DNA of 64,000 nt, taken from positions 62,001 through 126,000 of the forward strand of contig QAIB01000004.1 in NCBI GenBank assembly GCA_030418545.1, read 5' to 3'. Numbering within the stretch: position 1 is the first letter of the stretch; each line of letters starts with the position of its first letter. A model generated the notes under the pieces. The model worked only from the letters and a program-made list of their open reading frames with translations, did no database searches and was not told where the DNA came from. This DNA comes from Xenophilus aerolatus. Lineage in GTDB: Bacteria; Pseudomonadota; Gammaproteobacteria; Burkholderiales; Burkholderiaceae_C. Shown here one piece after another: positions 35,511 to 44,140 of the stretch. The position numbers and the translations under genes are program-made.

Positions 35511-36620
35511 ATGAGCCAGAACGACGTCGAATTCATCGGCATGATCCAGGGCCAGAAGGTCTCGGAGATCCATGCCCCACGCGGCCCGGTGTTCGACCCC
35601 GCGTACGTCCGCGCCTTCGCGCAGGCCCACGAGGCGGCGGGCTTCGACCGCATCCTGGTGCCGCACCACTCGACCATCCCCGATGCCACGCTCACCGTGG
35701 CGCATGCGGCGGCCGTCACCGAGCGCATCCACTTCATGCTGGCGCACCGGCCGGGCTTCGTCGCGCCCACGCTGGCGGCGCGGCAGTTCGCCACGCTGGA
35801 CCAGCTCAGCGGCGGGCGCCTGGCGGTGCACTACATCTCGGGCGGCTCCGACGAGGAGCAGCGCCGCGACGGCGACTGGCTGGACCACGACCAGCGCTAC
35901 GCCCGCACCGACGAGTACCTGGACGTGCTGCGCAAGGTCTGGACGGCCGAGAAGCCCTTCGACCACGAAGGTACGCACTACCGCGCGCAGGGCGCCTTCT
36001 CCGAGATCAAGCCGCTGCAGACGCAGGGCGGCAAGCCGCACGTGCCGGTGTACTTCGGCGGCGCGTCCGAAGCCGCCATCCCGGTGGCCGGCAAGCATGC
36101 CGACGTGTATGCGCTGTGGGGCGAATCGCTCGACCAGGCACGCGAGCTCACGGCCCGCGTGCGCGCCGAGGCGGCCAAGCATGGGCGCAGCGTGCGCTTC
36201 TCGGTCTCGTTCCGGCCCATCCTGGCCGACACCGAGGAAGCCGCCTGGGCGCGGGCCGACCGCATCCTGGAAGAAACGCGCCGCCTGCGCGTGGTGGCCG
36301 GCTACGCACGCGGCGGCCCGCAGCAGAGCGAAGGCGCCCGCCGCCTGCTGGCCGCGGCCGACAAGGGGCCGCGCGTGGACAAGCGCCTGTGGACCGCCAT
36401 CGCGCAGGAGACGGGCGGCCGCTCCAACAGCACCGCGCTGGTGGGCACGCCCGAACAGGTGGCCGACGCGCTGCTCGACTACTGGGACCTGGGCGTGAGC
36501 ACCTTCCTGATCCGCGGCTTCGACCCGCTGGAGGACGCCACCGACTACGGCCGTGCGCTCATCCCGCGCACCCGCGAGCTGGTCGCCCAGCGCATCGCCG
36601 GCCAGCGCCGCGCCGCCTGA
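35511..36620 (+). CDS. SsuD-like FMNH2-dependent alkanesulfonate monooxygenase
   Basis: A 369-residue luciferase-like monooxygenase that would cleave C-S bonds of sulfonates with reduced flavin and O2. Features are VEFIGMIQGQKVSEI at the start, LAHRPGFVAPTLAARQFATLDQLSGGR, HYISGGSDEEQRRDGDWLDHDQRYARTDEYL and FGGASEAAIPVAGKHADVYALWGE. These follow the SsuD/MsuD pattern closely. The ATG follows an AAGGAATCAGCA ribosome-binding site. It is divergent from the SfnB-like gene across 162 bp and heads the plus-strand sulfur operon. Confidence 0.88.
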   Translation: MSQNDVEFIGMIQGQKVSEIHAPRGPVFDPAYVRAFAQAHEAAGFDRILVPHHSTIPDATLTVAHAAAVTERIHFMLAHRPGFVAPTLAARQFATLDQLSGGRLAVHYISGGSDEEQRRDGDWLDHDQRYARTDEYLDVLRKVWTAEKPFDHEGTHYRAQGAFSEIKPLQTQGGKPHVPVYFGGASEAAIPVAGKHADVYALWGESLDQARELTARVRAEAAKHGRSVRFSVSFRPILADTEEAAWARADRILEETRRLRVVAGYARGGPQQSEGARRLLAAADKGPRVDKRLWTAIAQETGGRSNSTALVGTPEQVADALLDYWDLGVSTFLIRGFDPLEDATDYGRALIPRTRELVAQRIAGQRRAA

Positions 36621-36655
36621 GCCCGATGCACCCGCAAGCCCTCCGGAAGACACGC

Positions 36656-37507
36656 ATGAGCGCCATCCTGTCCATCGAACGCCCTGCCAGCGCGCCGCGC
36701 GGCCTGCGCGAACGCTTCAACGCCGCGCCGCGCCAGCACTTCTGGTTCGAGCCACCGCCGGCCCGCCCGAGCGTGGAGGCCGAGCGCCGGCATCGCCAGG
36801 AGCGCTTGGCCGGCGCCTTCCGCCTCTTCGCGCGCTTCGGCTTCGCGCAGGGCCTGGCCGGGCACATCACGGCGCGCGACCCCGAGCTTACCGACCACTT
36901 CTGGGTCAACCCGCTGGGCGTGCACTTCTCGCGCATCAAGGTGTCGGACCTGCTGCTGGTCAACGCGCGCGGCGAGACGGTGATCGGCCAGCGCCCACTC
37001 AACAAGGCCGCCTTCGCGATCCATGCCGCGATCCACGAGCGCCACCCCGGCGTGGTCGCCGCCGCGCACACGCATTCGACCTTCGGCAAGGCCTTCTCCA
37101 CACTGGGCCAGCCGCTCGCAACGCTCACGCAGGACAGCTGCGTGTTCCACGGCGACGTGGCGCTGTTCGACGACTTCACCGGCATGGTGGTCGACACCAG
37201 CGAGGGCGATCGCATCGCGCATGCGCTGGCCAAGGACGACGGCGACGTGGCCAAGGGCGCGATCCTGAAGAACCACGGCATCCTCACCGCAGGGCCCACG
37301 GTGGAGGCCGCGGCGTGGTGGTACATCGCGCTCGACAACGCCTGCCACACGCAGCTGCTGGCGCAGGCCGCCGGCACGCCCCAGCCCATCGACGAGGCCA
37401 CGGCCCGCCACACGCACGGCCAGATCGGCGGCCCCGAGGGGGCGCTGCATGCCTTCGAGAGCCTGTACGAAGGCCTCGTGCAGGCCGAGCCCGATCTGCT
37501 CGATTGA
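36656..37507 (+). CDS. Class II aldolase/adducin-family protein
   Basis: A 283-residue protein of the aldolase II fold. It shows FARFGFAQGLAGHITARDPELTDHFWVNPLG, with zinc ligands in AAHTHSTFGKAF and KNHGILTAG. Members are aldolases, dehydratases or epimerases acting on sugar phosphates or sulfo-sugars. In this sulfonate cluster it could cleave or dehydrate a sulfonated carbon skeleton, but that is inference. The ATG at 36656 with GGAAGA upstream is preferred; an in-frame ATG at 36626 is the alternative. Confidence 0.85.
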   Translation: MSAILSIERPASAPRGLRERFNAAPRQHFWFEPPPARPSVEAERRHRQERLAGAFRLFARFGFAQGLAGHITARDPELTDHFWVNPLGVHFSRIKVSDLLLVNARGETVIGQRPLNKAAFAIHAAIHERHPGVVAAAHTHSTFGKAFSTLGQPLATLTQDSCVFHGDVALFDDFTGMVVDTSEGDRIAHALAKDDGDVAKGAILKNHGILTAGPTVEAAAWWYIALDNACHTQLLAQAAGTPQPIDEATARHTHGQIGGPEGALHAFESLYEGLVQAEPDLLD

Positions 37508-37530
37508 TTCACCCCTCTCGCCCTACGACC

Positions 37531-38532
37531 ATGACCCACCCGACCCTCAACCGCCGCGGCGCCCTGCGCCTTGCCGGCGCCGCCGCCACCGTGGCCGCCA
37601 GCGGCCTGCTCGCCTCGCGCGCCTGGTCGCAGCCGCGCAAGCTCACCTTCGCCTGGAACGCCAGCGCCTTCTGCCTGTCGCCGGTGGTGGTGGCACAGGA
37701 ACGCGGCATCTTCGAGAAGAACGGCCTGCAGGTCGATCTCATCAACTACACCGGCTCCACCGACCAGCTGCTCGAATCGCTGGCCACGGCCAAGGCCGAC
37801 GCGGCCGTGGGCATGATCCACCGCTGGCTCAAGCCGCTGGAGTCGGGCTTCGACGTCAAGATCGTCGGCAGCTCGCACGGCGGCTGCGTGCGGATGGTGG
37901 GCGTGAACGAGGCCGGCGTGACCAGCCTGCAGCAGCTCAAGGGCAAGACCATCGGTGTGTCGGACATCGCCAGCCCCGGCAAGAACTTCTTCTCGATCCT
38001 GCTCAAGAAGAACGGCATCGACGCCGACAAGGACGTGCAGTGGCGCCAGTACCCGGCCGACCTGCTCGACGTGGCGGTGAACAAGGGCGAGATCCAGGCG
38101 ATTGCCGACGGCGACCCGACGCTCTACCTGATCGAGAAGCGCAACAAGGGCCGCTTCACCGAACTCGCGACCAACCTCTCGGGCGAATACAAGGACAAGG
38201 TCTGCTGCATCGTCGGCGCGCGCGGCGAACTGGTGCGCAAGGACAGGCCCACCGTGGCCGCACTCGTGCGGTCGATCGTGCAGGCCTCCGACTACGTGGC
38301 CGAGAACCCGAACGAGTCGGCCAAGCTCTTCGCCAAGTACTCGCCCAAGGTGCCGGTCGAGGACCTGCAGGCGCTGCTGGGCACGCTGACGCACCAGCAC
38401 CATCCCGTGGGCAGGAACCTGCGCGACGAGGTCGAGTTCTACGCCCGCGACTTCCGCTCGGTGGGCGTGCTCAAGTCCTCCACCGACCCGGCGCGCCTCG
38501 CGAACCACGTGTCGGTGGACGTGCTGGCGTGA
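37531..38532 (+). CDS. ABC periplasmic binding protein, NrtA/SsuA-like
   Basis: A 333-residue binding protein. The signal PTLNRRGALRLAGAAATVAA is twin-arginine-like with cleavage near RAWSQ at residue 34. The mature part has VVVAQERGIFEKNGLQVDLINYTGSTDQLLESLATAKADAAVGM and LKGKTIGVSDIASPGKNFFSILL. It precedes the permease and ATPase genes in the same direction and so is the likely cognate receptor. Two other sulfonate-type receptors, at 33145 and 41773, belong to the same cluster. Confidence 0.88.
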   Translation: MTHPTLNRRGALRLAGAAATVAASGLLASRAWSQPRKLTFAWNASAFCLSPVVVAQERGIFEKNGLQVDLINYTGSTDQLLESLATAKADAAVGMIHRWLKPLESGFDVKIVGSSHGGCVRMVGVNEAGVTSLQQLKGKTIGVSDIASPGKNFFSILLKKNGIDADKDVQWRQYPADLLDVAVNKGEIQAIADGDPTLYLIEKRNKGRFTELATNLSGEYKDKVCCIVGARGELVRKDRPTVAALVRSIVQASDYVAENPNESAKLFAKYSPKVPVEDLQALLGTLTHQHHPVGRNLRDEVEFYARDFRSVGVLKSSTDPARLANHVSVDVLA

Positions 38533-38535
38533 GAT

Positions 38536-38630
38536 GAAACACCCCCCAAGCCGCTTCGCGTCTCCCCCGTCTCTCGCCTTCGGCGGGAGGGGGGCGCACC
38601 CAGCGGCCTGGCCAAGCCAGTTCCGCGGCT
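38536..38630. repeat. GC-rich palindromic interspersed element
   Basis: The 192-bp gap between the binding-protein and permease genes starts with CACCCCCCAAGCCGCTTCGCG and continues with runs of C, CTTCGGCGGGAGGGGGGCGC and CCTGGCCAAGCCAG (self-complementary). The composition and palindromic words resemble the element at 49-122. It could fold into hairpins between the receptor and membrane genes and lower permease expression. Confidence 0.45.
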
Positions 38631-38724
38631 GCCCTGAGGGCATCGCTTCGCTTGCCGTCTGGCCTGAACCGCACGCGACGCCAGCGGCCACCACGCACGA
38701 TTTCTGCACGGAGGCACTTCCCGC

Positions 38725-39777
38725 ATGACTGCCATCGACGGCGCACTTGCGTCCCCCTACACACCCGACACGGCGAGCGCGGCGCTCGTCTCCTCCCAAG
38801 CCGCCAGTGCTGCGCGCCCACACCGCATGTGGCGCACGGGCCTTGCCTCGGCCGCTGCCTGGGCGGGCCTGGGCGCGCTCACGCTCGCCTGGCCCAACCG
38901 CGAGGTGGGCTTCTCGGACTGGAACTTCACCACCGAGTTCGGCGTGCTCGCTTTCGGCATCGCGGCAGCGGTGCTGGCCTGGGCGCTGGCCGGCCCGCGC
39001 AGCGGGCGCCTCGCGCAGGCCCTGCACCGCGCGGGCCAATGGCTGGTGGCCGCGCCGCTGCTGCTCGCGCTGTGGGAGCTGCTCACGGCCAAGCTGGGTG
39101 CGCTGCCGCCGCCCTTCTTCGCGCCGCCGCAGAGCCTGATCGACGTGGCCTACGAGGACTGGGCACGCCTGGGCCTGTCGACGGCGCATTCGGTGCGCCT
39201 GCTGGCGCACGGCTTCGTGCTGGGCGCGCTGGTGGGCTTCGCCACCGGGGTGTGGATCGGCTGGTCGCGCATCGCCGGCTACTGGGTGCACCCGCTGCTG
39301 CGCTTCCTCGGGCCGGTGCCGGCCTCGGCGCTGTTGCCGCTGGCCTTCTTCTTCGCGCCGTCGAGCTACGCGGCGGCGGTGTTCCTGATCGGCCTGGCGA
39401 CCTTCTTCCCGGTGGCGGTGCTGTCGTGGTCGGGCGTGGCCTCGGTGCACAAGAGCTACTACGACGTGGCGCGCACGCTGGGCGCGAGCGAATGGTTCCT
39501 GGTGTGGCGCGTCGCCGTCCCGGCCGCCCTGCCGCAGGTCTTCGTCGGCCTCTTCATGGGCCTGGGCGCCTCGTTCTCCGTGCTGGTGACGGCCGAGATG
39601 ATGGGCGTGAAGGCCGGCCTCGGCTGGTACCTGCAATGGGCCCAGGGCTGGGCCGCCTACGCCAACATGTACGCCGCGCTGCTGGTGATGGCGGTGCTGT
39701 GCTCGGGCCTGATCACGCTGCTCTTCACGGTGCGCGACCGCGTGCTGTCGTGGCAGAAGGGGACGGTGAAATGGTGA
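38725..39777 (+). CDS. ABC permease, sulfonate/taurine type
   Basis: A 350-residue BPD_transp_1 permease with about seven to eight membrane segments, longer than the usual 260 residues because of an extra N-terminal portion (about 1-110) with two to three additional hydrophobic stretches. The EAA-like loop is DVARTLGASEWFLVWRVAVPAALPQ and the core includes LGPVPASALLPLAFFFAPSS. The stop overlaps the ATPase start by seven bases (ATGGTGA). It works with the receptors at 37531, 41773 or 33145. Confidence 0.88.
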   Translation: MTAIDGALASPYTPDTASAALVSSQAASAARPHRMWRTGLASAAAWAGLGALTLAWPNREVGFSDWNFTTEFGVLAFGIAAAVLAWALAGPRSGRLAQALHRAGQWLVAAPLLLALWELLTAKLGALPPPFFAPPQSLIDVAYEDWARLGLSTAHSVRLLAHGFVLGALVGFATGVWIGWSRIAGYWVHPLLRFLGPVPASALLPLAFFFAPSSYAAAVFLIGLATFFPVAVLSWSGVASVHKSYYDVARTLGASEWFLVWRVAVPAALPQVFVGLFMGLGASFSVLVTAEMMGVKAGLGWYLQWAQGWAAYANMYAALLVMAVLCSGLITLLFTVRDRVLSWQKGTVKW

Positions 39778-40568
39778 ACGCGGCCCTGCAAGCCGCGCCG
39801 GCCGCCGCCGCGGGCGGCGCACGCATCGGCATCCAGGGCGTGAGCCACTGGTTCGGCAGCGCGTCCGCGCCGCTGCAGGTGCTCGACGACATCGACCTGG
39901 AGGTCGCGCCCGGCGAGTTCGTCGCATTGCTCGGGCCCAGCGGCTGCGGCAAGTCGACGCTGCTGCGCCTGGTCGCGGGGCTGGAGCCGGCGACCGCCGG
40001 GCGCCTCACCCAGGACGGAGCACCGATCACGCACCCCGACCCCTCGCGCATCGTCGTCTTCCAGGACCCGACCCTCTACCCCTGGCGCAGCGTGCGCGAC
40101 AACGTGGCGCTCGGGCTCCAGGCGCGCGGCGTGCTGAAGACCCAGGGGCACCGCGTCGACGAGGCACTGCAGCGCGTGGGCCTTTCGGACTTTGCCAAGG
40201 CCTTCCCGCACCAGCTCTCGGGCGGCATGGCACAGCGCGTGGCGCTGGCCCGTGCGCTGGTCAACGACCCGCGCCTCTTGGTGCTCGACGAGCCGCTGGG
40301 CAAGCTCGATTCGCTCACCCGCATCGCGATGCAGAGCGAGCTGGTCGCCCTGTGGCAGCGCAGCGGCTTCTCGACCCTGCTGGTCACGCACGACGTGGAA
40401 GAGGCGCTGTTCCTCGCCAACCGCGTGATCGTGCTCAGCGACCGCCCGGCCCGCGTGGTGGCCGAGCTCACGGTCGACCTGCCCTACCCGCGGCACCGTG
40501 GCCACCCGCGCCTGGCCGAGCTGCGCCACGAAGCGCTGCGCCACCTCGGGCTGGATGCGAGCTGGTGA
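39771..40568 (+). CDS. ABC ATPase, sulfonate/taurine type
   Basis: A 265-residue SsuB/TauB-like ATPase. It shows Walker A LLGPSGCGKSTLLRLVAG, Q-loop VFQDPTLYPWRSV, signature LSGGMAQRVALARALV, Walker B LLVLDEPLGKLD and H-loop LLVTHDVEEALFLANR. It is coupled to the permease upstream and followed three bases later by the cytochrome c gene. Confidence 0.92.
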   Translation: MVNAALQAAPAAAAGGARIGIQGVSHWFGSASAPLQVLDDIDLEVAPGEFVALLGPSGCGKSTLLRLVAGLEPATAGRLTQDGAPITHPDPSRIVVFQDPTLYPWRSVRDNVALGLQARGVLKTQGHRVDEALQRVGLSDFAKAFPHQLSGGMAQRVALARALVNDPRLLVLDEPLGKLDSLTRIAMQSELVALWQRSGFSTLLVTHDVEEALFLANRVIVLSDRPARVVAELTVDLPYPRHRGHPRLAELRHEALRHLGLDASW

Positions 40569-40571
40569 ACG

Positions 40572-41729
40572 GTGGAGGCCGCGATCGAGGCGCAATGGCT
40601 GCAGGCGCTGATCGCCGGCCTGCAGTCGGCGCAGCTCGCCCTGCTGCGGGCGCTGCACGCGCTGGGCCTCGTCGGCGACGTTCACGGGCAGCCGGCCTGG
40701 CCCTGGGCCTGGCGGCTGTCGGGCGACAACCTGCTGATCGAACTGGGGCAGGCGCTGCGCCTGGCCGCGGCGCTGGCCTTCGTCGCTGTCGCGCTGCTGG
40801 CACTGGCCGTGGCCTGGGCATGGCGGCGCGGGCGCTGGTACCTGCTGGCCATGCTGCCGCTGGCGGCGATCGCCGTGCCCTGGCCCGACGCGTCGGCCCT
40901 GCGCGTGCCCGCGACGCCGGCCAGCTTCCACCTGCCGCCCGGCCCGCCCACCGCCGCCGGCGTGGTGCGCGGGCAGGCGCTCTATGCGCAGCACTGCGTG
41001 CAGTGCCACGGCACGGACGGCCGTGGGCAGGGCCCGCAGGCCGCGTCGCTCGCCGTCTTGCCGCCGAACCTGGCCGGGCCGCTGCTGTGGCGCCGCGCCG
41101 ACGGCGACCTGCTGTGGCACCTGCAGCACGGCCTTCGCGACGCGCAGGGCCGGCCCACCATGCCCGCCTTTGGCGATCGGCTGAGCGATGCCGACGCCTG
41201 GGCGCTGATCGACGCCATGAAGGCCCAGGCCGCGGGCGAGATGCTGCGCGCCACCGGCCAGTGGGGCCGCCCGGTGCGGCTGGCCGATGCGCCGGTGCAG
41301 TGCGCCGACGGCCGCACGCGGCTGCTGTCGAGCTGGCGCGGCCAGCGGCTGCGGCTGGTCGCAGCGGACAAGGGCATGCAGCTCCCGTCCGAGGACCCGC
41401 GCCTGGTCACGGTGCGGGTGCGTCCCGGCGACGGCCCGGTGACCGAGGGCTGCGAAGCCCGCAGCCCCGAGGCCTGGCAGGCGCTGGCGCTGGTGGCCGG
41501 GACCGATTCGCCGGCCGGCCTGCAGTTCATCGTGGACCGCGACGGCTACCTGCGCGCGCGCAGCAGCCCCACGCGCAGCGAGTGGTCCGACGACGACCTG
41601 CTGTGCCGCAGCGACGCGCCGCCGACCTCCGCCGCGGCGTCAGCCGCACCGGCCGACGGCCTGGGTGCGCTCATCGCCCGCATGGATGCGCAACCGGTGC
41701 GCTTCGTCAAGGGCGGCTTCATCCACTGA
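40572..41729 (+). CDS. Membrane-anchored cytochrome c with thioredoxin-like C-terminal domain
   Basis: A 385-residue protein. Hydrophobic segments lie at about 62-84 and 88-103. A periplasmic cytochrome c domain has the haem motif CVQCH at 142-146 and a likely Met ligand in RPTMPAFGD. The C-terminal 140 residues contain LQFIVDRDGYLRARSSP, resembling a thioredoxin-fold or copper-chaperone-like domain, plus two further Cys. A GTG start is used. It lies three bases after the transporter ATPase, an unusual place for a cytochrome. It may accept electrons from a sulfite or organosulfur dehydrogenase, but no such enzyme is visible. Confidence 0.82.
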   Translation: MEAAIEAQWLQALIAGLQSAQLALLRALHALGLVGDVHGQPAWPWAWRLSGDNLLIELGQALRLAAALAFVAVALLALAVAWAWRRGRWYLLAMLPLAAIAVPWPDASALRVPATPASFHLPPGPPTAAGVVRGQALYAQHCVQCHGTDGRGQGPQAASLAVLPPNLAGPLLWRRADGDLLWHLQHGLRDAQGRPTMPAFGDRLSDADAWALIDAMKAQAAGEMLRATGQWGRPVRLADAPVQCADGRTRLLSSWRGQRLRLVAADKGMQLPSEDPRLVTVRVRPGDGPVTEGCEARSPEAWQALALVAGTDSPAGLQFIVDRDGYLRARSSPTRSEWSDDDLLCRSDAPPTSAAASAAPADGLGALIARMDAQPVRFVKGGFIH

Positions 41730-41772
41730 CCTTCGTCCTTTCTCTTCTTCCCGCACGACTCCAGGAGCTCCC

Positions 41773-42747
41773 ATGTCGACTCGTCACCTTTCTTCCCTCA
41801 GCCGCCGCCGCCTGATCGCGGGCGCGGGCCTCGGCGCCGCCGGCCTGGCGTTGCCGGCCATCGGCCTGCACGCGCAGGGCCGCCCGGTGCTCAAGGCCGG
41901 CGACCAGAAGGGCGGCCTGCGCGCGCTGCTCGAGGCCGCCGATGCGCTGCAGGGCCTGAGCTACGACATCCAGTGGTCGGAATTCCCGGCTGCCGCGCCG
42001 CTGGCCGAGGCGCTCAACGCCAACGCGGTGGACAGCGGCCCCATCGGCGATGCGCCGCTGATCTTCGCGCTCGCCGCAGGCACCAAGGTCAAGGCCATCG
42101 GCGCCAACCGCAGCGACGCCTACGGCACCGCGGTGCTGGTGCGGCCCGACTCGCCGCTCAAGTCCGCGGCCGACCTCAAGGGCCGCAGCGTGGCGACCAA
42201 CCGCGGCTCGATCGGCCACTTCGTCACGCTCAAGGCGATCACCGCCGCCGGCCTGAAGCCCGAGGACGTGAACCTGCGCTTCCTCGCGCCGGCCGATGCG
42301 AAGCTGGCGCTCACGCAGGGCTCGGTCGACGCCTGGGCGACCTGGGAACCCTACACCGCGCTGGCCGAGACCAGTGGCCATGCACGCGTGCTGGCCAGCG
42401 GCCGCGGCCTGCTGCCCGGCCTGAGCTACCTGGCCGCGACCGATGCCGCCATCGCCGCCAAGCGGCCGGTGCTGCAGGACTTCCTGCAGCGCGTGGTGCG
42501 CGCGCAGGCCTGGTCGTACCGCAACGTGGACGCTTTTTCGGCCACGCTGGCGCGCATCATCGGCATCCCGCCCGAGGCGGCGAAGCTGCAGTTCGAGCGC
42601 CGCCAGCAGAAGTGGGTGCCGATCGACGCGGCCGTGATCGCCGACCAGCAGCGCACGGCGGACTTCTACCGCGAGGTGGGCCTGATCCGGCAGCCGCTGC
42701 AGGTGGCCGCCACCTTCGATACCGCATTCACCGCCACCGCGGGCTGA
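41773..42747 (+). CDS. Sulfonate/taurine-type ABC periplasmic binding protein
   Basis: A 324-residue SsuA-like receptor. The signal contains LSRRRLIAGAGLGAAGLALPA, twin-arginine-like with cleavage near LHAQ at residue 36. The mature part begins LKAGDQKGGLRALLEAADALQGLSYDIQWSEFPAAAPLAEALNANAVD and has AADLKGRSVATNRGSIGHFVTLKAI and VDAWATWEPYTALAE. This is close to the aliphatic sulfonate receptor family. It follows the cytochrome c gene in the same direction. It is related to the receptor at 33145 and is probably a paralogue with different specificity. Confidence 0.9.
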   Translation: MSTRHLSSLSRRRLIAGAGLGAAGLALPAIGLHAQGRPVLKAGDQKGGLRALLEAADALQGLSYDIQWSEFPAAAPLAEALNANAVDSGPIGDAPLIFALAAGTKVKAIGANRSDAYGTAVLVRPDSPLKSAADLKGRSVATNRGSIGHFVTLKAITAAGLKPEDVNLRFLAPADAKLALTQGSVDAWATWEPYTALAETSGHARVLASGRGLLPGLSYLAATDAAIAAKRPVLQDFLQRVVRAQAWSYRNVDAFSATLARIIGIPPEAAKLQFERRQQKWVPIDAAVIADQQRTADFYREVGLIRQPLQVAATFDTAFTATAG

Positions 42748-42812
42748 TCCGGGCGCCACGCACGCGGCAGCGGTGCTAGTCTCCATGCAACCTTTTGTTG
42801 CAAGGAGCGGCC

Positions 42813-44006
42813 TTGAAGTATTTCGGCAGGAAGCGCGAGAGCTACAGCCGTTTCCGGCGCCATCGCAGCCGGCGCAGCCGCCGGCGCGCGTGGATCCGTG
42901 GCGCGGCGTTCGCGGTGCTGGTGCTCGCGATCGGCGCCATCGCCTGGTACTTCGCCGAGTCACCGCCCGAAAGCGCGCCACGCCTCGCGCAGGCCGATGC
43001 GCCCAGGCCCGCGGCGAAGCCCACGCCGGTGCCGGGCGAGCGCACCGCCGCCCTGCCGCCGCTGAACCTGCCCGCCGACGAGGCGCCGCACGGCTCGGCG
43101 ATGGAGTGGTGGTACTACAACGGCATCCTCGAAGCCGACGGCGGGCCGCGCTATGCCTTCCATGTGGCGGTCTTCGTCGCCAGCAGCCTGGTGCGGCACA
43201 CGGTGATGCACGTGGCGCTGACCGACCTGCGCACCGGCAAGCGCTACGACGGCCAGTACAAGACGGCCGGCGTCGCCAGCACTGCCGTGCGCGACGGCTT
43301 CGATTTCCGCCAGGGCAACTGGCGCTTCGCCAGCCTGGGCGGCACGCACGTGCTGCAGGCCGGCCTGGACGGCGGCGCGGCCTTCGCGCTGGACCTCGCC
43401 GACGCGCCGCCCCTGGTGGCGCACCGCGCGGCCGAGTCGGCCACGCCGGGGCTGCTGGACTTCGGCAGCAGCGGCATCAGCTACTACTACTCGCGCCCGC
43501 GCCTGCCGGCCACCGGCACCGTGGCCATCGGCGGGCAGAGCACACAGGTGCGCGGCACCGTCTGGTTCGACCACCAGTGGGGCGAGTTCGACGTGCTGGA
43601 GCTGGGCTGGAACTGGTTCGCGCTGCACCTCTCGGACGGCTCCGACCTCATGATCTACGAGCTGTTCGACCGCGTGGGCCGCCCGGTGATGACCGCCGGC
43701 ACGCACACGCAAGCCGACGGCACGTCGACGCCGCTCACGCGCGAGTCCGTGCAGCTGCAGCCCGTGCGGCAATGGACCAGCCCGGCCACGGGCATCAAGT
43801 ACCCGGTGGCCTGGCGGGTGCAGGTGCCGGCCGGCACGCTGGACGTCGAGCCCTTCGTGCCCAACGCCGAGTTCGACGCCGGCACCACCAGCGCCAACGT
43901 GTACTGGGAAGGCGCCGTGAAGGCCAGCGGCGCGCTCACGGGCCAGGGCTTCCTCGAACTGAGCGGCTACGAGCGGCTCAAGGGCCTGCCGGCGCGCACG
44001 CCCTGA
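42813..44006 (+). CDS. CrtC/AttH-type lipocalin-like hydrolase, membrane anchored
   Basis: A 397-residue protein. The N-terminus is very Arg-rich (residues 4-29), followed by one membrane segment at about 28-47 and a Pro/Ala linker. The rest is a two-lobed lipocalin-like domain with the family motifs MEWWYYNGILEADGG and TVWFDHQWGEFD, and a final EGAVKASGALTGQGFLELSGYE. The family includes carotenoid 1,2-hydratase and AttH-like proteins of uncertain function. A TTG start at 42813 with AAGGAG seven bases upstream is preferred. It lies at the end of the sulfur cluster, and its link to sulfur use is unclear. Confidence 0.82.
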   Translation: MKYFGRKRESYSRFRRHRSRRSRRRAWIRGAAFAVLVLAIGAIAWYFAESPPESAPRLAQADAPRPAAKPTPVPGERTAALPPLNLPADEAPHGSAMEWWYYNGILEADGGPRYAFHVAVFVASSLVRHTVMHVALTDLRTGKRYDGQYKTAGVASTAVRDGFDFRQGNWRFASLGGTHVLQAGLDGGAAFALDLADAPPLVAHRAAESATPGLLDFGSSGISYYYSRPRLPATGTVAIGGQSTQVRGTVWFDHQWGEFDVLELGWNWFALHLSDGSDLMIYELFDRVGRPVMTAGTHTQADGTSTPLTRESVQLQPVRQWTSPATGIKYPVAWRVQVPAGTLDVEPFVPNAEFDAGTTSANVYWEGAVKASGALTGQGFLELSGYERLKGLPARTP

Positions 44007-44140
44007 GCCGGGCCCAAGGCCCCAAAGACAGTTTGCTCATGAGCAACGAGCGAAACGGTCGTTCCCGTGCAGGACGCCGCTTCGCACAATGGCGGCCCGG
44101 CAGCCGCGCCCTGCGCTGCCGTGTCGATCGCGTTGCCACC

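Noticed and set aside
36559-39927. A 1122-codon minus-strand frame across the sulfur cluster
   Set aside because: It lies opposite an aldolase, a receptor and a permease with strong family motifs, and its own composition is low in complexity.
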